Under the pieces are notes generated by a model, which ran no database searches, was not told the DNA's origin, and worked only from the letters and a program-made list of their open reading frames with translations. This document shows, in pieces, positions 1 through 10,395 of a stretch of 64,000 bases of DNA. Origin of the DNA: Chaetoderma sp. LZ-2023a (taxonomy: Eukaryota; Mollusca; Caudofoveata; Chaetodermatida; Chaetodermatidae); assembly GCA_034401795.1 (NCBI GenBank), contig CM067371.1:83207306-83271305 (forward strand), in the 5' to 3' direction. Both the position numbers and the translations under genes were made by a program. Each line of letters opens with the position of its first letter. Position 1 is the first letter of the stretch.

Positions 1-109
1 CAGCTGTGCCCAGAACAAAGTGGTGTGTGTGTGTGTGCAAATAATAGGATTTAAATACAGGATGGTCTAATATTTAACCCTTTAGACTTTGCAAACCAGA
101 AACTACAAA

Positions 110-250
110 TTGCTTTTGAAACTAATTTGACTGGGAGCTGTTGTTGCCTTTTGGCAGCAACAAGTCTGGACAGACTAATTAGTTTCAAAATATTCAACAG
201 CTTACCTGTATAGTTCTCGCTTTATTGGGACACTGGAATTTCAGGATTTA
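110..250. repeat. Palindromic repeat, family A
   Basis: A hairpin-forming repeat. The arm GAAACTAATTTGACTGGG and an inner GTTGTTGCC pair with GGCAGCAAC and a rightward TAGTTTCAAAATATTC. It is followed by CAGCTTACCTGTATAGTT, which recurs in the longer family copies near 12560, 30120 and 36420. The rest of bases 1-640 shows no gene; it holds only a short GT run near 25-38. Confidence 0.6.
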
Positions 251-659
251 AATACATTTGTAACTACTCAAGTTGCATCATTATTACCATTTTGTTCTGC
301 TCGCCTTTTGAAGCTAGATTAATCAATTGTTTGAAACGATTACACTAATATAACAATATTTCTCACTCAGATTCTTCTCGGAACAAATTACCTGTATTGT
401 AATCAACAGAATATCTTTACATTGTACATAATTTTTTTCTGTATAAATTATTTGGCGATCAAATGGCTTATGCTTAGATTGAAACCATTTAAAATTTTGC
501 ATGTCTATTAGAGGGGGAGAAAGATGACACCTCCACTCCTCAGTAAATACCAACTTTGTTGGGAAACTAAGTCATCAAGGATTGCGGGCTGGCATCCGCA
601 TAGAGAGGCAACTCTGATTATGTCTATCCTTCTTCAAACAAGAAACTGTGCTTGACATT

Positions 660-1511
660 CTCGGACGACATGCTCTTCCCAGGAGCCTACCATCTAGCTA
701 TGTGGAATGTACGTGGTCTGAGTGTAACATCAAAGCGGTAAACCTTAGATGCAGACTGTGAACACTAAAGATCGATATTACATGCATTCAAGAGACTAAA
801 ATACCTAAACACTCAGAGCAGCAACTACAGACAGGCCATAAGCTAGTACTCATGGAGCAAAAACAGGTCACATACTGGGGTTTCGGCTTCGTAATCGGAG
901 CAAGGGTCTTGGAACATGTCATTAGTTTTGAATACGTCAGTGATCGCGTTGCATTCATTGACCTGGCTATACCTACGCGAAAACACACCACCACTAAGTG
1001 TCACATAGTCAACGGATATGGTCCAACTACCAAAAAAGCCAAAGCGAATCCAGCAATATTGGATTCCATGTTCTGCCATTACAATCCCAGCTAGATGGCA
1101 ACTGTTCGTGTATGGAGATTTCAACTCCCAAGGCAGGTAAACTCGGATTTGCAGACAAAACTTCATGACTTGGCTTATGCATGGGATCGTATGGAGAGGG
1201 CACACGCAACAGCAATGGAGATGCACCGGTGGCATTCCTTAGTTCCAATAGCCTATTTGCCACAAATACGTATTTCAGACACCCATGCCAACACCGGAAA
1301 ACATGGACCGGACACATTGCTGATCACAAAATAGACTTCATACTGTGCAAGACAGAAGCAAAACCCATACTTCGGAATGCTCGTTCATATGGAGGCACAG
1401 ACCTCAATTCTGACCACAAGCCAGTCATTACACGCCTTCAGATGAACGATCTCTACCTAATGTATAAACACCATACCAGGCAAGGGGGTAGAGTCACCTA
1501 CAACCTACCCA
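660..1511 (+). pseudogene. LINE endonuclease domain (EEP/APE-like), broken
   Basis: Translated pieces resemble the exonuclease-endonuclease-phosphatase domain that nicks target DNA in APE-type LINEs. They include WNVRGL near 700, ITCIQETK near 780, VNGYGPTT near 1010, VYGDFNSQGR near 1110 and a TDLNSDHKPV motif near 1400. The last is the catalytic SDH signature seen in this family, where the Asp and His act with Mg2+. The pieces fall in different frames, so the gene is frameshifted. Reading runs into a foreign insert after 1511 and resumes in frame at 2805, so the interruption is a later event. Confidence 0.7.
1501..1511. repeat. Target-site duplication, left copy (11 bp)
   Basis: CAACCTACCCA here is repeated exactly at 2805-2815, flanking the Penelope-like insert. 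Removing the insert and one copy restores a continuous LINE reading frame, which supports a true target-site duplication. Confidence 0.8.
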
Positions 1512-2804
1512 ACGATTATAACTACGTTTTCAGATACCAGGGTTTTTCCCGGTATCTGAAAGCAATGGCGGGTATCACCCTGCTAGGTTAATCCCAGATG
1601 GTTCCATAGTGTGGAGTTGGTGAATCCAATGCGATTCTTTTTGTCTTCTCCATTTTGTGGATTCTGGGTCTGTGGGGTCGGAGGACAATACTTGTATTAT
1701 CCTGAAACTCATGTGTTCCCTTGTATGTTTTTTTATGTTGAAATGCCTTGATACTGGGGTGTCATAACTTTCTTTTCTGTTGAAGTGGGTTATGGATCTA
1801 AGGTGTTCCTGTATCCTAATTTTGAAAGTTCTTAGAGTTTCTCTGAAGTACTGTTTTCTGCATACCTTGCAAGTGATGAGGTATATGACATTGCGTGTTA
1901 AGCAATTCCCGATGATCTTGCTTCTATATGAGAGTCCTATGTGTGTGCTTGTGAAAAAGCGGGACTTGTCCATGTGGTAGCAAATGTTGCAGTTTTTTGT
2001 TTTGCAATTTAGAAGAGAGTTTCTGTGGGTTCTGGTTTCTTCCAGGACCCTGGGAGTTTGGCTACGTGATCTCTTATGGTCTTGTTTTTGCAAAAACCCA
2101 AGATCAGGGAAAGCGTCCATGCAGCGTTGACTGGCTTGAATGATAGGCAAGTATTTTATATTGCTCTCTTGAGCAAAGTGCCTGTGTGCGTGAATTTGCA
2201 GATAAAGATGTTTGAACACCCGTTTGTTGGGTGCTGGTGTAGTTGTCGGTGGGGCCTTAAGAAGTAAGCGCCTGATTTTGTTCCTGGCAGTGATGAGGAT
2301 GTCAGTTGGGTATCCTCTTGCCTGATAGAAGGCCTCCATTACGGCGCTATTCCTATCGTAGTCCGGAATGTGGGTACATATTCTCCTGACATGGAGAAAC
2401 TGACCATATGGGCTGCCGTCCTTGCAGGAGGACGGAAGGGGCGATGTATAGTGGAGGTAGCCATGTGTGTCCGTTGGTTTGATGTATAGGTCAAAAGAGA
2501 TGATGTGTCCATCTACGGTCTTGACCCAGGTGTCTAGAAATGCCACTTTTTCTCTTGAGCTTTCCATAGTGAATTTTATGCCATGATGTCCACTATTCAT
2601 GTGTTGGATAAACTCTGAAAGAGCCACGTGGCCGTGTTCCCAGATCATAAATATGTTGTCTATGTAACGTACATATAGTGCTGGATGGTGTGGGGCATTT
2701 GCAAGCAGTGTCTCTTCTAAGTCTGCCATGAAGATACATGCGTATGAGCAGGCTGCTTTGCTGCCCGTGGCTGTGCCTCCTATTTGTAGGAAGTGTTCCC
2801 CATC
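1512..2804 (-). mobile_element. Penelope-like element, 5'-truncated
   Basis: A 1.29-kb insertion on the minus strand inside the LINE, bounded by an 11-bp direct repeat. It holds the C-terminal half of a Penelope-like polymerase: the end of the reverse transcriptase plus a GIY-YIG endonuclease. The 5' half of the RT is missing. Near the 3' end, 1531-1562 can fold into a hairpin (CAGATACC paired with GGTATCTG). Confidence 0.8.
1575..2804 (-). pseudogene. Penelope-like RT plus GIY-YIG endonuclease (partial)
   Basis: About 410 codons stay open on the minus strand. The reading continues to 2831, but the first residues come from antisense LINE sequence. The RT portion has GTATGSKAACSYACIFMADLEE-like spacing (split here: GTATGSKAAC then FMADLEE) and the palm motif RYIDNIFMIW. 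A Cys-rich linker (NCKTKNCNIC) follows, then the GIY-YIG core with VIYLITCKVC and KQYFRET. Penelope-like elements normally have YIDD and a YVG(E/Q)T-type motif. Here the second Asp of YIDD is Asn and the GIY-YIG glycine position reads Arg, so the enzyme is probably inactive although the frame is open. Confidence 0.8.
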
Positions 2805-2815
2805 CAACCTACCCA
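2805..2815. repeat. Target-site duplication, right copy (11 bp)
   Basis: Exact repeat of 1501-1511; it marks the right edge of the Penelope-like insertion. Confidence 0.8.
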
Positions 2816-4863
2816 AGCCCATCAGCGACACTCAAATGTCATACAAAAAGGCCCTTGGGGAGCAGATAGCTAACATCGGCGTCAGCTCTGATCCAAACGA
2901 AGCCCTAACCAAAATACGGAAATCTATGGAATGATCAGCTACCAGCACCATAGGTGTTCTTAGAAACAACCGAACTAGGTATCCTGACGACCGTCTAGTA
3001 GTAAAACTGTTAACAGAACGGAAAGCGTTGCAGCTGCACATCTATCGAAGTGGCCAAACTGAAGACCGCACCAAACTACGCCGGGAGCGCAATAACATTC
3101 TGCGCCTCATTAGCGAACGCTTAAAAGATCTTGCTATTCAACAAGCAGACTCCCTAGCAGATGAAATCACTGCCACGGATCACTGTCACAAAATGTTTCG
3201 GGCAGCCAGAGCCCTGAAAGGTACTGAGTACAAACCACCACTCGCTGTACACAACTCTGAAGGAGACTTTATATCGGGACTGACTATGGCAAAGCCGAGG
3301 CAATTCTAGAGTGGTTCAAGGAACATTTCACTGACCAAGATGTTGAGCCCTTACACCCATTCTCAGGAGTCTCCAGACCATTACTAACACCAATTAAAAC
3401 AGCCGAAGTTGAGAAGGCACTTAAAGCCCTGAAAAATGGACATGCATCTGGACCTGATCGCATAAGCAATGAATTATTCAAATATGCAAATGAATCACGC
3501 ACCTAATCAATTCAGCTTTTATGCACCACCTTCCCATCGATGCTGTAGACCAAGGCACCCTTATCACACTACCCAAGCCCAAGAAGCCACCTGGCCCTTC
3601 CAGCCAATCTGCAGCCCATTGTGCTCCTCAACAGCATACAGAAAATCCTATCAGATATTACTTTGCCACATCCGAGACAAGATCGTGTCAAAGTGGCTTC
3701 AAACATAGATGCAGCTGCGCAGACATTGTATGGGCTCAATGCATGCGTGTGTCGGTAGTCATGTCCAAACACTGGGATTTCCACAAAATGGGCATTGACA
3801 TGTCACGAGCCTTCAACAATTAAACGTAGAAAGATCTGAGATGTACTACGACAGGCCAGTTGCAATGAAGATGAGCTACGACTACTGCTTGCAGACACCA
3901 AGCTGAGAGTACGAGTCAAGTCAGTGAAGTCTGTAGAGTTTGAGACATCAATCGGCTCCCCACAGGAAGATTATCTATCTCCTGTGCTTTTCACCTGTTA
4001 CCTTGCTGCTGCATTGAAATCCATGCAGGAATGTTCCACAAGACCAAACACCCACCCACCCCATCCCCACCCCACCCCTGTGTCTATACTGGGTATGCCG
4101 CTAGAGATAGCATATGCTGACGATGTGGACTTCATAGACGAGGAAAAGAAACCCCTTGATGAAATTCTCCCAATAGCTGCAAGCAAACTAAAAATTGAGA
4201 ATCTCTATGAATGAATCCAAAACAGAGTTCGCCCACATATACCTATATACAAAGCATGAAACTAAGGAAATTGACGATGCACTTCATGGCGGCGAACCAT
4301 GGAGGGAAAGTAAAATCCTGGGCTCACTGCTTTGCAGTACTGCTGACGTTGCTACACGCTGTGTCATGGGTAACATAGCTTTCCAATCCTTCTGGAAGCT
4401 ATGGATTCGTAGATCAAACCTGCATATCCTTGATGCTGTATAACTGTAACAGCTGGGCAGCTCCAAAGGCAGCTCTAGACAAACTCGATGCCTGCCACCG
4501 CAAACAACTATGCACCGTCACTGGACACTGATGGCCAGACAGCATAATTTCCAATGATGCACTGTACAAGATGTGTAATACGTCGCCGCTGTCTGTAACA
4601 GTCGCCCAGCAAAGACAGTCCATGTTTGGCCATGTCCTAAGGATGCTAGATGACACACCAGCGCAGAGAGCCTTGGAATTCGCCCTACTCAGAGCCAGCA
4701 AATACAAAGCCAGGAGAGGACATCATTCCATAAATCTGCCAAGTGTTCTACGAGGTGACCTCAAGAAATCAGGACTTGGTACACTCAAGTCAAGAATGGA
4801 CCTGAGGAAGCTAAATATTTCGGCTGAGAACAAGACGCAGTGGGAAAAAGTAAAGCAGAACTG
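2805..4863 (+). pseudogene. LINE reverse transcriptase and C-terminal region, broken
   Basis: Continuation of the LINE reading frame after the Penelope-like insert. Recognisable pieces are a linker rich in charged residues (2820-3300), an RT opening with LKNGHASGPDRISNELFK near 3430, LPKPKKPPGPSSQ near 3570, and the palm motif IAYADDVDF near 4110 with both Asp residues kept. The C-terminal pieces include NSWAAPKAALDKLDACHRK near 4450 and MFGHVLRMLDD near 4630. Frame changes occur near 3300, 3500, 3830, 4200 and 4440. A closely related 3' piece lies on the minus strand at 38696-39290. Confidence 0.75.
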
Positions 4864-4957
4864 ATTGCCGCTGTAGGATGTTTCTACTACTACAGCCACA
4901 GAATACAGTAATCATACATGTCTATGAATGTCTATGTTGATAGTATTGCACTAGCCA

Positions 4958-5180
4958 AGCCCTTTAATTGTCAAATTTGGTCAAGAAAATGAAAATATTT
5001 ACTTACTGAATGTTCTTTTGCAGGCCAAGAGAGGACCATTTTTGAAAACCTACTACTGGAATGACTTGCTCAGTTATTGAGCCAGGAATTCCAGTGCTAA
5101 TTTTTCAAAAATGGTCTATTGGCCTGCAAATGGACATTCCTCAGGACTTCATCAGATTTGACTGACTTGACCATTAAAGA
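4958..5180. repeat. Palindromic MITE-like repeat, family B
   Basis: A long imperfect inverted repeat centred near 5080. The left arm has GGCCAAGAGAGGACCATTTT and the right arm AAAAATGGTCTATTGGCC; the centre has GAATGACTTGCTCAG and GAGCCAGGAATTCCAG. It ends with CCATTAAAGAGTTA. It is one of about nine family B copies in the window and is internally non-coding. Confidence 0.7.
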
Positions 5181-5718
5181 GTTAGTATATTGTATTGTTG
5201 AACTTTTATTGACCACCCTGTACTACATCTTCGTGGAATGTCCATGTTCACGAGTACATTACTACTGGTAACTGTGCAGTAGTGATCTCATTTACATTGA
5301 ATGACATTTAGCATCATATCATTAACGTGAACATTATTTCCCCTCACACACCTGGTGACTAAATTGGACCCCAAGCTAGCTACAGCCTGAAGTTATATTA
5401 ATTTCAGAATATTCAACAGCATATCCGTATACGTGTATGTATGCCTTGAAATTTAGATTGAGTGACACGCATGGGACTAAGTTTTACATTTATATTCCTT
5501 GGAAATCAATACCTGTGGAGGGGAGAGGGATGTACCTATTAACCATGTGCACTCAGCTCCAGAAACGACAAATTCTTTATGATATAAGGAATATTTTGCT
5601 GAAAAATTTGAAATTAATATGACTGGAAACTGTTGCTGCCTATGCGATTGATTCACTGCAATTAAATAATAGATAATAAATGTTCCTACATGTTATGGCA
5701 AGAAATAGCTCTGTTGTG

Positions 5719-5934
5719 TTTAACCCTTTAACACTTGAATTTGTTCGAAAAAAATTAAATTTTCTCATAGAAAATGTCGATTTGCAGCCCAAGAAGACTA
5801 TTTTTGAAAATTTACCAATGGAATGACTGGCTCGGTTATCGAGCCAGTCATTCCAGTGGTAAATTTTCTAAAATAGTCTTCTCTTGGTCTGCAAATCGAC
5901 ATTTCTGAAGACCACTGCAGTGTTAAACGGTTAA
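5719..5934. repeat. Palindromic MITE-like repeat, family B (best copy)
   Basis: Nearly full-length hairpin of about 215 bp. The ends read TTTAACCCTTTAACACTTG and CAGTGTTAAACGGTTAA, so the terminal inverted repeat is TTAACC(C/G)TTTAACAC-like. The core is GAATGACTGGCTCG, GTTAT, CGAGCCAGTCATTC, a 14-bp perfect stem. The arms also contain AGAAGACTATTTTTGAAAA and its complement. The 200-bp palindrome suggests a non-autonomous transposon; the mobilising family is unknown. TTAA at both ends may be the target site. Confidence 0.75.
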
Positions 5935-6410
5935 GTGTATATCTGGCAGGGCAATATATACCGGTAACCTAATATTTATGGAAACAGAATGCCTAAGTAC
6001 TGTTTGATAGGCAAGGCATACGTAGTAGCCAGTCACATATATGTTTAAAATGTGCAATTGATACACCTTTCCCAGATTGACGTATTTTGGGAAAATACCT
6101 TCCCACAATGCATCGCTCATAACACTTTGGCTGGTAAACCGGCGGGCAAAGCGAGAACAGTATTATTTTATTTTTATGCTCCGATATAGCGCATTTTAAG
6201 CTCTTTATATAAAGTAGTATGATTATAATATTATTGACGTCATACATCATTGGAAAGATAATTTTCTAATGATGTATGTATCAGTTTTTCTTCTCTTCTA
6301 AAATTTTGTCATGCTAATTCTAGTTTTTTATTGGCTAATTGTTTTACTAAATCAAGTAATGTGGGAAAGGTGTATGCAGACTACAATTTTAATGGGAAAT
6401 AAATCTGCAC
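5935..6410. other. Stretch without recognised gene
   Basis: AT-rich sequence. Two short open frames of 60-85 codons show no recognisable motif or codon bias, and I see no support for a gene here. Confidence 0.4.
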
Positions 6411-6510
6411 CTCCTGAATATTTTGGAAGCAATTTGACTGACAGTTACGCCATCAACAACTTTCAGTCAAATCGCTTTCAAAATATTCAGCAGGTCCAGA
6501 GTTAATGGGC
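6411..6510. repeat. Palindromic repeat, family A2
   Basis: Inverted repeat with AATATTTTGGAAGCAATTTG and AAATCGCTTTCAAAATATTC as arms and an inner ACAACTTTCAG segment, followed by AGCAGGTCCAGAGTT. Related copies are at 11370-11455 and 30340-30440. Confidence 0.55.
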
Positions 6511-6759
6511 ATTGAGATTATTGTGTGGTGGCTCGCTGAAGTCAGTCAGTTACAACAGGTTTTTACTGCATATCTTACAAAAATACACTGTACTCAGTCT
6601 GTTGATGGAGCCTATCCTGTTTTCAAAAATTATTTTAGCTTGTCTTACAACCATTTTCTGAAAGAAGAAATATATTTTTAGTAAAATCTTTTCCATTAAA
6701 ACCTCAACGACTTGTTATTTTTTTCCCACAACATCATTTCATATACGGTACAACTGACA

Positions 6760-6992
6760 TTCATGAAACTTTTAACAGTTACGGTAGGCCAGCCAAACCT
6801 GACCTTTGCAGTGGTCTTGAGCAATGGACATTTACAGGCATATGAACAATTATTTTTTATGATCCCCACTGGGGTTACCAAGCCAGTCAATCCAGTGGTA
6901 AATTTGAAAAAAGTGAGTTTTCTCTTGGCCTGCAATGGGCGGCGTTCATTTTATCAATCATTTCCTCTTATCTTGACCATTAAGGGATACTG
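6760..6992. repeat. Diverged family B palindromic repeat
   Basis: Contains GACCTTTGCAGTGGTCTTGA, ACCAAGCCAGTCAATCCAGTGG and CTTGACCATTAAGGGATA, matching the order of elements in the better family B copies, with an asymmetric left half. An open frame crossing it (6712-7170) is an accident of the repeat. Confidence 0.5.
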
Positions 6993-7014
6993 TAAGAGTG
7001 CAACTATCATTAAT

Positions 7015-7260
7015 GACCCCCACCACACTACCCCCCCCCCCCTCACCTTATTTTCTATTCATTGCCATGTTTTGTCTGCCCCACCCTTGCTCTGCCATGT
7101 TCATTATGTCCGCCTCCCTTGCTGTGCCATGTTTTTGTGTCTCCCCTGTGCTGTGCCCCCCGCTGGTTAGTTTATCTATGCCCTGCCTGTACCCTGATCA
7201 CTGTAACCATGCTGGTTATGTGCCCACCCCAACAACTGCGCGCCTTTAAGCCTTACATTT
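7015..7260 (+). repeat. Pyrimidine-rich low-complexity tract
   Basis: A run of about 13 C at 7030-7042 is followed by 200 bases rich in CCC, TGCC and CTGTGCC. Open frames in this tract reflect composition only. Confidence 0.6.
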
Positions 7261-7284
7261 TTTTCAGGAAAATAAAAGACTAAT

Positions 7285-7415
7285 AAAAGATTCTTTTTGA
7301 AAATTTATCACTGGTATGTGATATATTTTCAAAATAGTCTTCTTGGTCTGCAAATGGACATTTCTGAAGACCACTGAAGCGATTTTTGGCTGTTATGAAT
7401 GTTAAAGAGTTAAGC
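7285..7415. repeat. Family B repeat, collapsed copy
   Basis: Left part TTTTTGAAAATTTATCACTGG and right part AAAATAGTCTTCTTGGTCTG, then CATTTCTGAAGACCACTG and GTTAAAGAGTTAA. The central stem is mostly missing. Confidence 0.55.
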
Positions 7416-7740
7416 ATGTCACTACTTATACCCGACCAATGTTATGCGTATGTTTTCTAGAATATTTGACTAATTATTTCATACATGTATGCTGCATACA
7501 TGTGCCCCTGTTTCCATACTGGATGAAAAACCTTGATCTTCACCAAACTTTGGTGGGAGGTTGCCATAATTGTGGAGCGAAGAACCCTCTTGATCTTAAG
7601 GTCTACGGTCATGATAGCTCATTTAAGGAAATTGTGTTGTTTCCATATGATGATTCAAATTCTACTTAGGTGTTTTTTCCAGCCTATGCCTGTAAGACCA
7701 AGAAATGATGTATAACCAACCTACGGTTGTAACCTGATGT

Positions 7741-8493
7741 TTTGACAGTACATAACTAGATTGCTTCGTCAATCACACGTCATCACAAATCCCCACATTC
7801 ACCGCTTTGATCTCGTGACCCCAACCCGGGGTGGGGGGGGTTGCAGCCAAATGTAAATGTCCTCGTGGACTCTACAATCATATGGGTAACACACCTACCA
7901 AATTTGTTTGAATTCCATCCACCGGTTTCAGAGAAGTTGCATTATAACCAATTTCATTACCTTTTGATCCATTCCCCACCTCCTTGGGGCAGAGCCAGAC
8001 ATAAACATTGTCACGCAATCCGCAATTATATGGGTAACCGGCATATAAAATTTGTTTGGATTCCACACAACCAGACGAGTTTGGGAGGAGATAAGCGTGA
8101 CAGACAGTTTTTAGGATATTTCACTTTGGCCCCCGCCCCCTGAACCCCCATGGGGAAGGAGCCAGATGTAACTGTCGTCACGCAGGCCGCAATTATATGG
8201 TAACCCACATTCCAAATTTGATTGAATTCCACACAATGGTTTGGGAGGAGATAGTGACGGACAGTTTTTAGAATTTGAACTTTTGACCCCGCCACCTGAA
8301 CCGTGAGCTAAATCTAAATGTTGTCTTGCAATGAACAATCATGTGCGTAAAGAGAAAAATATTTGGGTAACCCACATGCCAAATTTGGTTGAATTCTTTT
8401 GTTAAACGTTTTGGGTGAGATAGTGTGACGTACAGACAGACGGATATGATTATAATATCCCCAACATTTTGTCAAAATGTGGAGATAATTATT
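7741..8493 (-). repeat. Family C dispersed repeat with about 160-bp internal units
   Basis: Four imperfect units each carry a version of ATATGGGTAACCC, then CAAATTTG(G/T)TTGAATTC, then a GGCTCCGCCCC-like stretch in the opposite sense. The end CCCCAACATTTTGTCAAAATG at 8459-8480 and the other end near 7780 (AAATCCCCACATTCACCGC) correspond in reverse complement to both ends of the copy at 62618-63460, so this copy is inverted relative to it. No open frame is shared between copies; I regard it as non-coding. Confidence 0.65.
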
Positions 8494-8751
8494 AAAATCA
8501 GGACTTGATAATGTCACTTGATTTGCAAACAAGTGCAATAGACTTTTAGTATATATGTGAATCGCAACTAAACAACGTCTAGAGAAAGCTTAAATAGACA
8601 TAGTGATTTGTCATTGAGTACATAGTAACATTCTTAGAAGATCCCAATAGGAGTTTATAAATTGTATGTTTATTATGTTACGACTTAATTAATTAAAATT
8701 AGACACATCATACCCTACCTATTATTTTCGCATTGTTGCTAATATTCACAG

Positions 8752-8979
8752 ATTGGCGGCAAAGTGAAGAGTGTTGGTGGGAAGCCTGGTGAGGCCATCG
8801 TAGACGCAGCTAACGAGGAGAATGCTGCGATGATCATCACTGGTACGCGTGGCATGGGAAAACTTCGCCGGACATTAGTTGGCTCAGTTAGTGACTATAT
8901 CCTGCATCATTCGCATGTTCCTGTGCTAGTGTGTCGACACAAAGATATGCCTCACCAAGCTCATCATGAGAACCACTGA
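8752..8979 (+). CDS. Universal stress protein (USP/UspA-like), terminal exon
   Basis: A 75-codon segment ending in TGA, preceded by a good splice acceptor (TTGCTAATATTCACAG, AG at 8750-8751). The peptide is the C-terminal half of a USP domain: GEAIVDAANEENAAMIITG, then GTRG, nine residues, and GS. This is the G-2x-G-9x-G-(S/T) nucleotide-binding motif of ATP-binding USPs (exon residues 31-45). It continues with SVSDYILHHSHVPVLVCRH, the last helix and strand of the fold. USPs of this type are common as small multi-exon families in molluscs and cnidarians and act in the cytosol in stress responses. Earlier exons are not visible in the 8.7 kb upstream, so they may lie beyond the window or be missed because they are short. 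No clear poly(A) signal follows. Confidence 0.85.
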   Translation: MGGKVKSVGGKPGEAIVDAANEENAAMIITGTRGMGKLRRTLVGSVSDYILHHSHVPVLVCRHKDMPHQAHHENH

Positions 8980-9239
8980 TGTGTCCAACCTGAACCATCA
9001 CATTGAAAAATAAGCGTAGATGAATTGATTCTTTTATTGGCGGACCAAATGAGAACTGAAATTACTACATGTACTAATGTATTATACAGAGAATTGAACC
9101 TGGGAGTAGCTATATTTACATTAATTCACCATTGCAGTTTGCGAATACAATCCACTGATAGGCCGAGGGAGTATATAGCAATAATCATGCTAGCCGTTTA
9201 TTGGTTTTAGTTAGTTTGCAGAATGTAAACTTCTGTATT

Positions 9240-9566
9240 GAGTTTTTTCATTGTGAAAGCCAAGAGAAAAATATTTGCGAAAACATACAACTGGAATAGC
9301 TGTCTTGCTGTTACACCAGTGCTAATGGTAGTCAAATTGTCTGTTGGTAAAAAAAAAAATTCAAGATTTTTGCTTCATAATGTCCATTTGCAGGCTATGA
9401 GACAGCTGTTGTAGAATATTTACACCTGAAGTAACTGACTTGGTTATTGAGCCAGTCATTCCAGCGGTACAGTTCTCAAAATAGCCATCTCATGGCCTGA
9501 AAATAGACATTCATGAAGACAACTGCTCAGGCCAGTTTTGTCCATCTTGACCATTAAACGGTTAAA
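9240..9566. repeat. Two family B repeat copies (half and full)
   Basis: 9240-9332 is a half copy with GAAAGCCAAGAGAAAAATAT. 9375-9566 is a fuller copy with ATGTCCATTTGCAGGC, ACTTGGTTATTGAGCCAGTC, ATAGCCATCTCATGGCC and a terminal CCATTAAACGGTTAA. Confidence 0.6.
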
Positions 9567-9929
9567 CCTTTCACTCAGACTGATCAACACGGGTATCATA
9601 GTTATTCACCAGATAGCAATATTCATATAATATACAGATAAGGATTATTTTTTGAAAATTTACCAATGATATGTTGGGCTTGGCAGTAGATGAATCAGAC
9701 AATTAAATGCGACATATCTGACTTGGAATAGATGAGACAGGCATTTGCGTCATATATCTGCAAGCTTGGCATATACACGAGTCAGACATCTATGTGTAAA
9801 GTATTATAAATATTCTATTGATAAATGTAGATATAAATCAGTTTAGCTACTCCCACTTTGCTAGTACATTAACCATTACCACTCTGATGTCAAAATTATA
9901 TTTTTTCACTGTCAATAGCAAAGAAACTG

Positions 9930-10012
9930 GTGTACATTTTTCAACAATTTTGGTGAATGATGTTGCTGTCTGTGACAGCAACATCTTACACTAAATTTGT
10001 TGAAACATGTAC
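9930..10012. repeat. Long hairpin with GATGTTGCTGTC core
   Basis: The arms GGTGTACAT...TTTCAACAA and TTGTTGAAACATGTACAC enclose a perfect 12-bp stem, GATGTTGCTGTC / GACAGCAACATC, with loop TGT. The hairpin spans about 83 bp. No coding potential was seen. It may be another foldback repeat family. Confidence 0.6.
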
Positions 10013-10136
10013 ACGAGTTCCCATCTTTTAATTTAATTTTGAAAATTTTAAATTTTGGCTTCAAAGTTGTAAGGGTTAAATAAGATTTCCAGGTACGTCG
10101 AATAATAACTTATCCACTACTAATTACATTTTCACC

Positions 10137-10395
10137 AGCTTTCCTAGTCTTCTTCTTTTCGTTCGCTGATCATACCGCCAGTCCTGTAAGTGACTATCGA
10201 CCTGATCATAAGCGTTAAGTGCGTGGATCCATGGTTTATTAGAGTGCGCCGTGCGGCCTGGAACCTCCGTCTTCAGCACTCGAGGTTTCTGTCAGGGTTA
10301 CCTTACCCTTACCTCCTTTAGTCACCTCTTACGACACGCAGATGATACGGAAGGTGTATTCTAAGCCCCACCTACAGGGCAAAGCTTTCCTAGTC
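10137..10395 (-). mobile_element. SINE-like retroposon with 13-bp target duplications
   Basis: A 233-bp insert (10150-10382) is flanked by the perfect direct repeat AGCTTTCCTAGTC (10137-10149 and 10383-10395). On the minus strand it begins TGCCCTGTAGGTGGGGCTTA, includes CTGCGTGTCGTAAGAGGTGA, and ends in the purine-rich tail GAAAAGAAGAAGA next to the duplication, as expected for target-primed retroposition. No ORF is present. I cannot confirm tRNA-type A and B boxes, so it could also be a short LINE 3' end. A second, 5'-truncated copy of the tail lies at 11535-11613. Confidence 0.7.

Larger units (their letters stand above)
640..4915 (+). mobile_element. APE-type LINE relic (RTE-like), split by a Penelope-like element
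   Basis: A degenerate non-LTR retrotransposon on the plus strand. It carries an AP-like endonuclease region (about 660-1511), an interruption (1512-2804), then the linker, reverse transcriptase and C-terminal region (2805-4863). The 3' end lies near 4915, where a tail shared with the fragment at 38696-39290 stops. Several frameshifts and stops make it non-functional. The assignment to an RTE-like clade rests on the endonuclease opening (WNVRGL), the YADD box and the GHVLRM C-terminal motif; the exact clade is not certain. Confidence 0.75.

Noticed and set aside
6712-7170. 152-codon plus-strand frame
   Set aside because: Crosses a family B repeat and a pyrimidine-rich tract; compositional.
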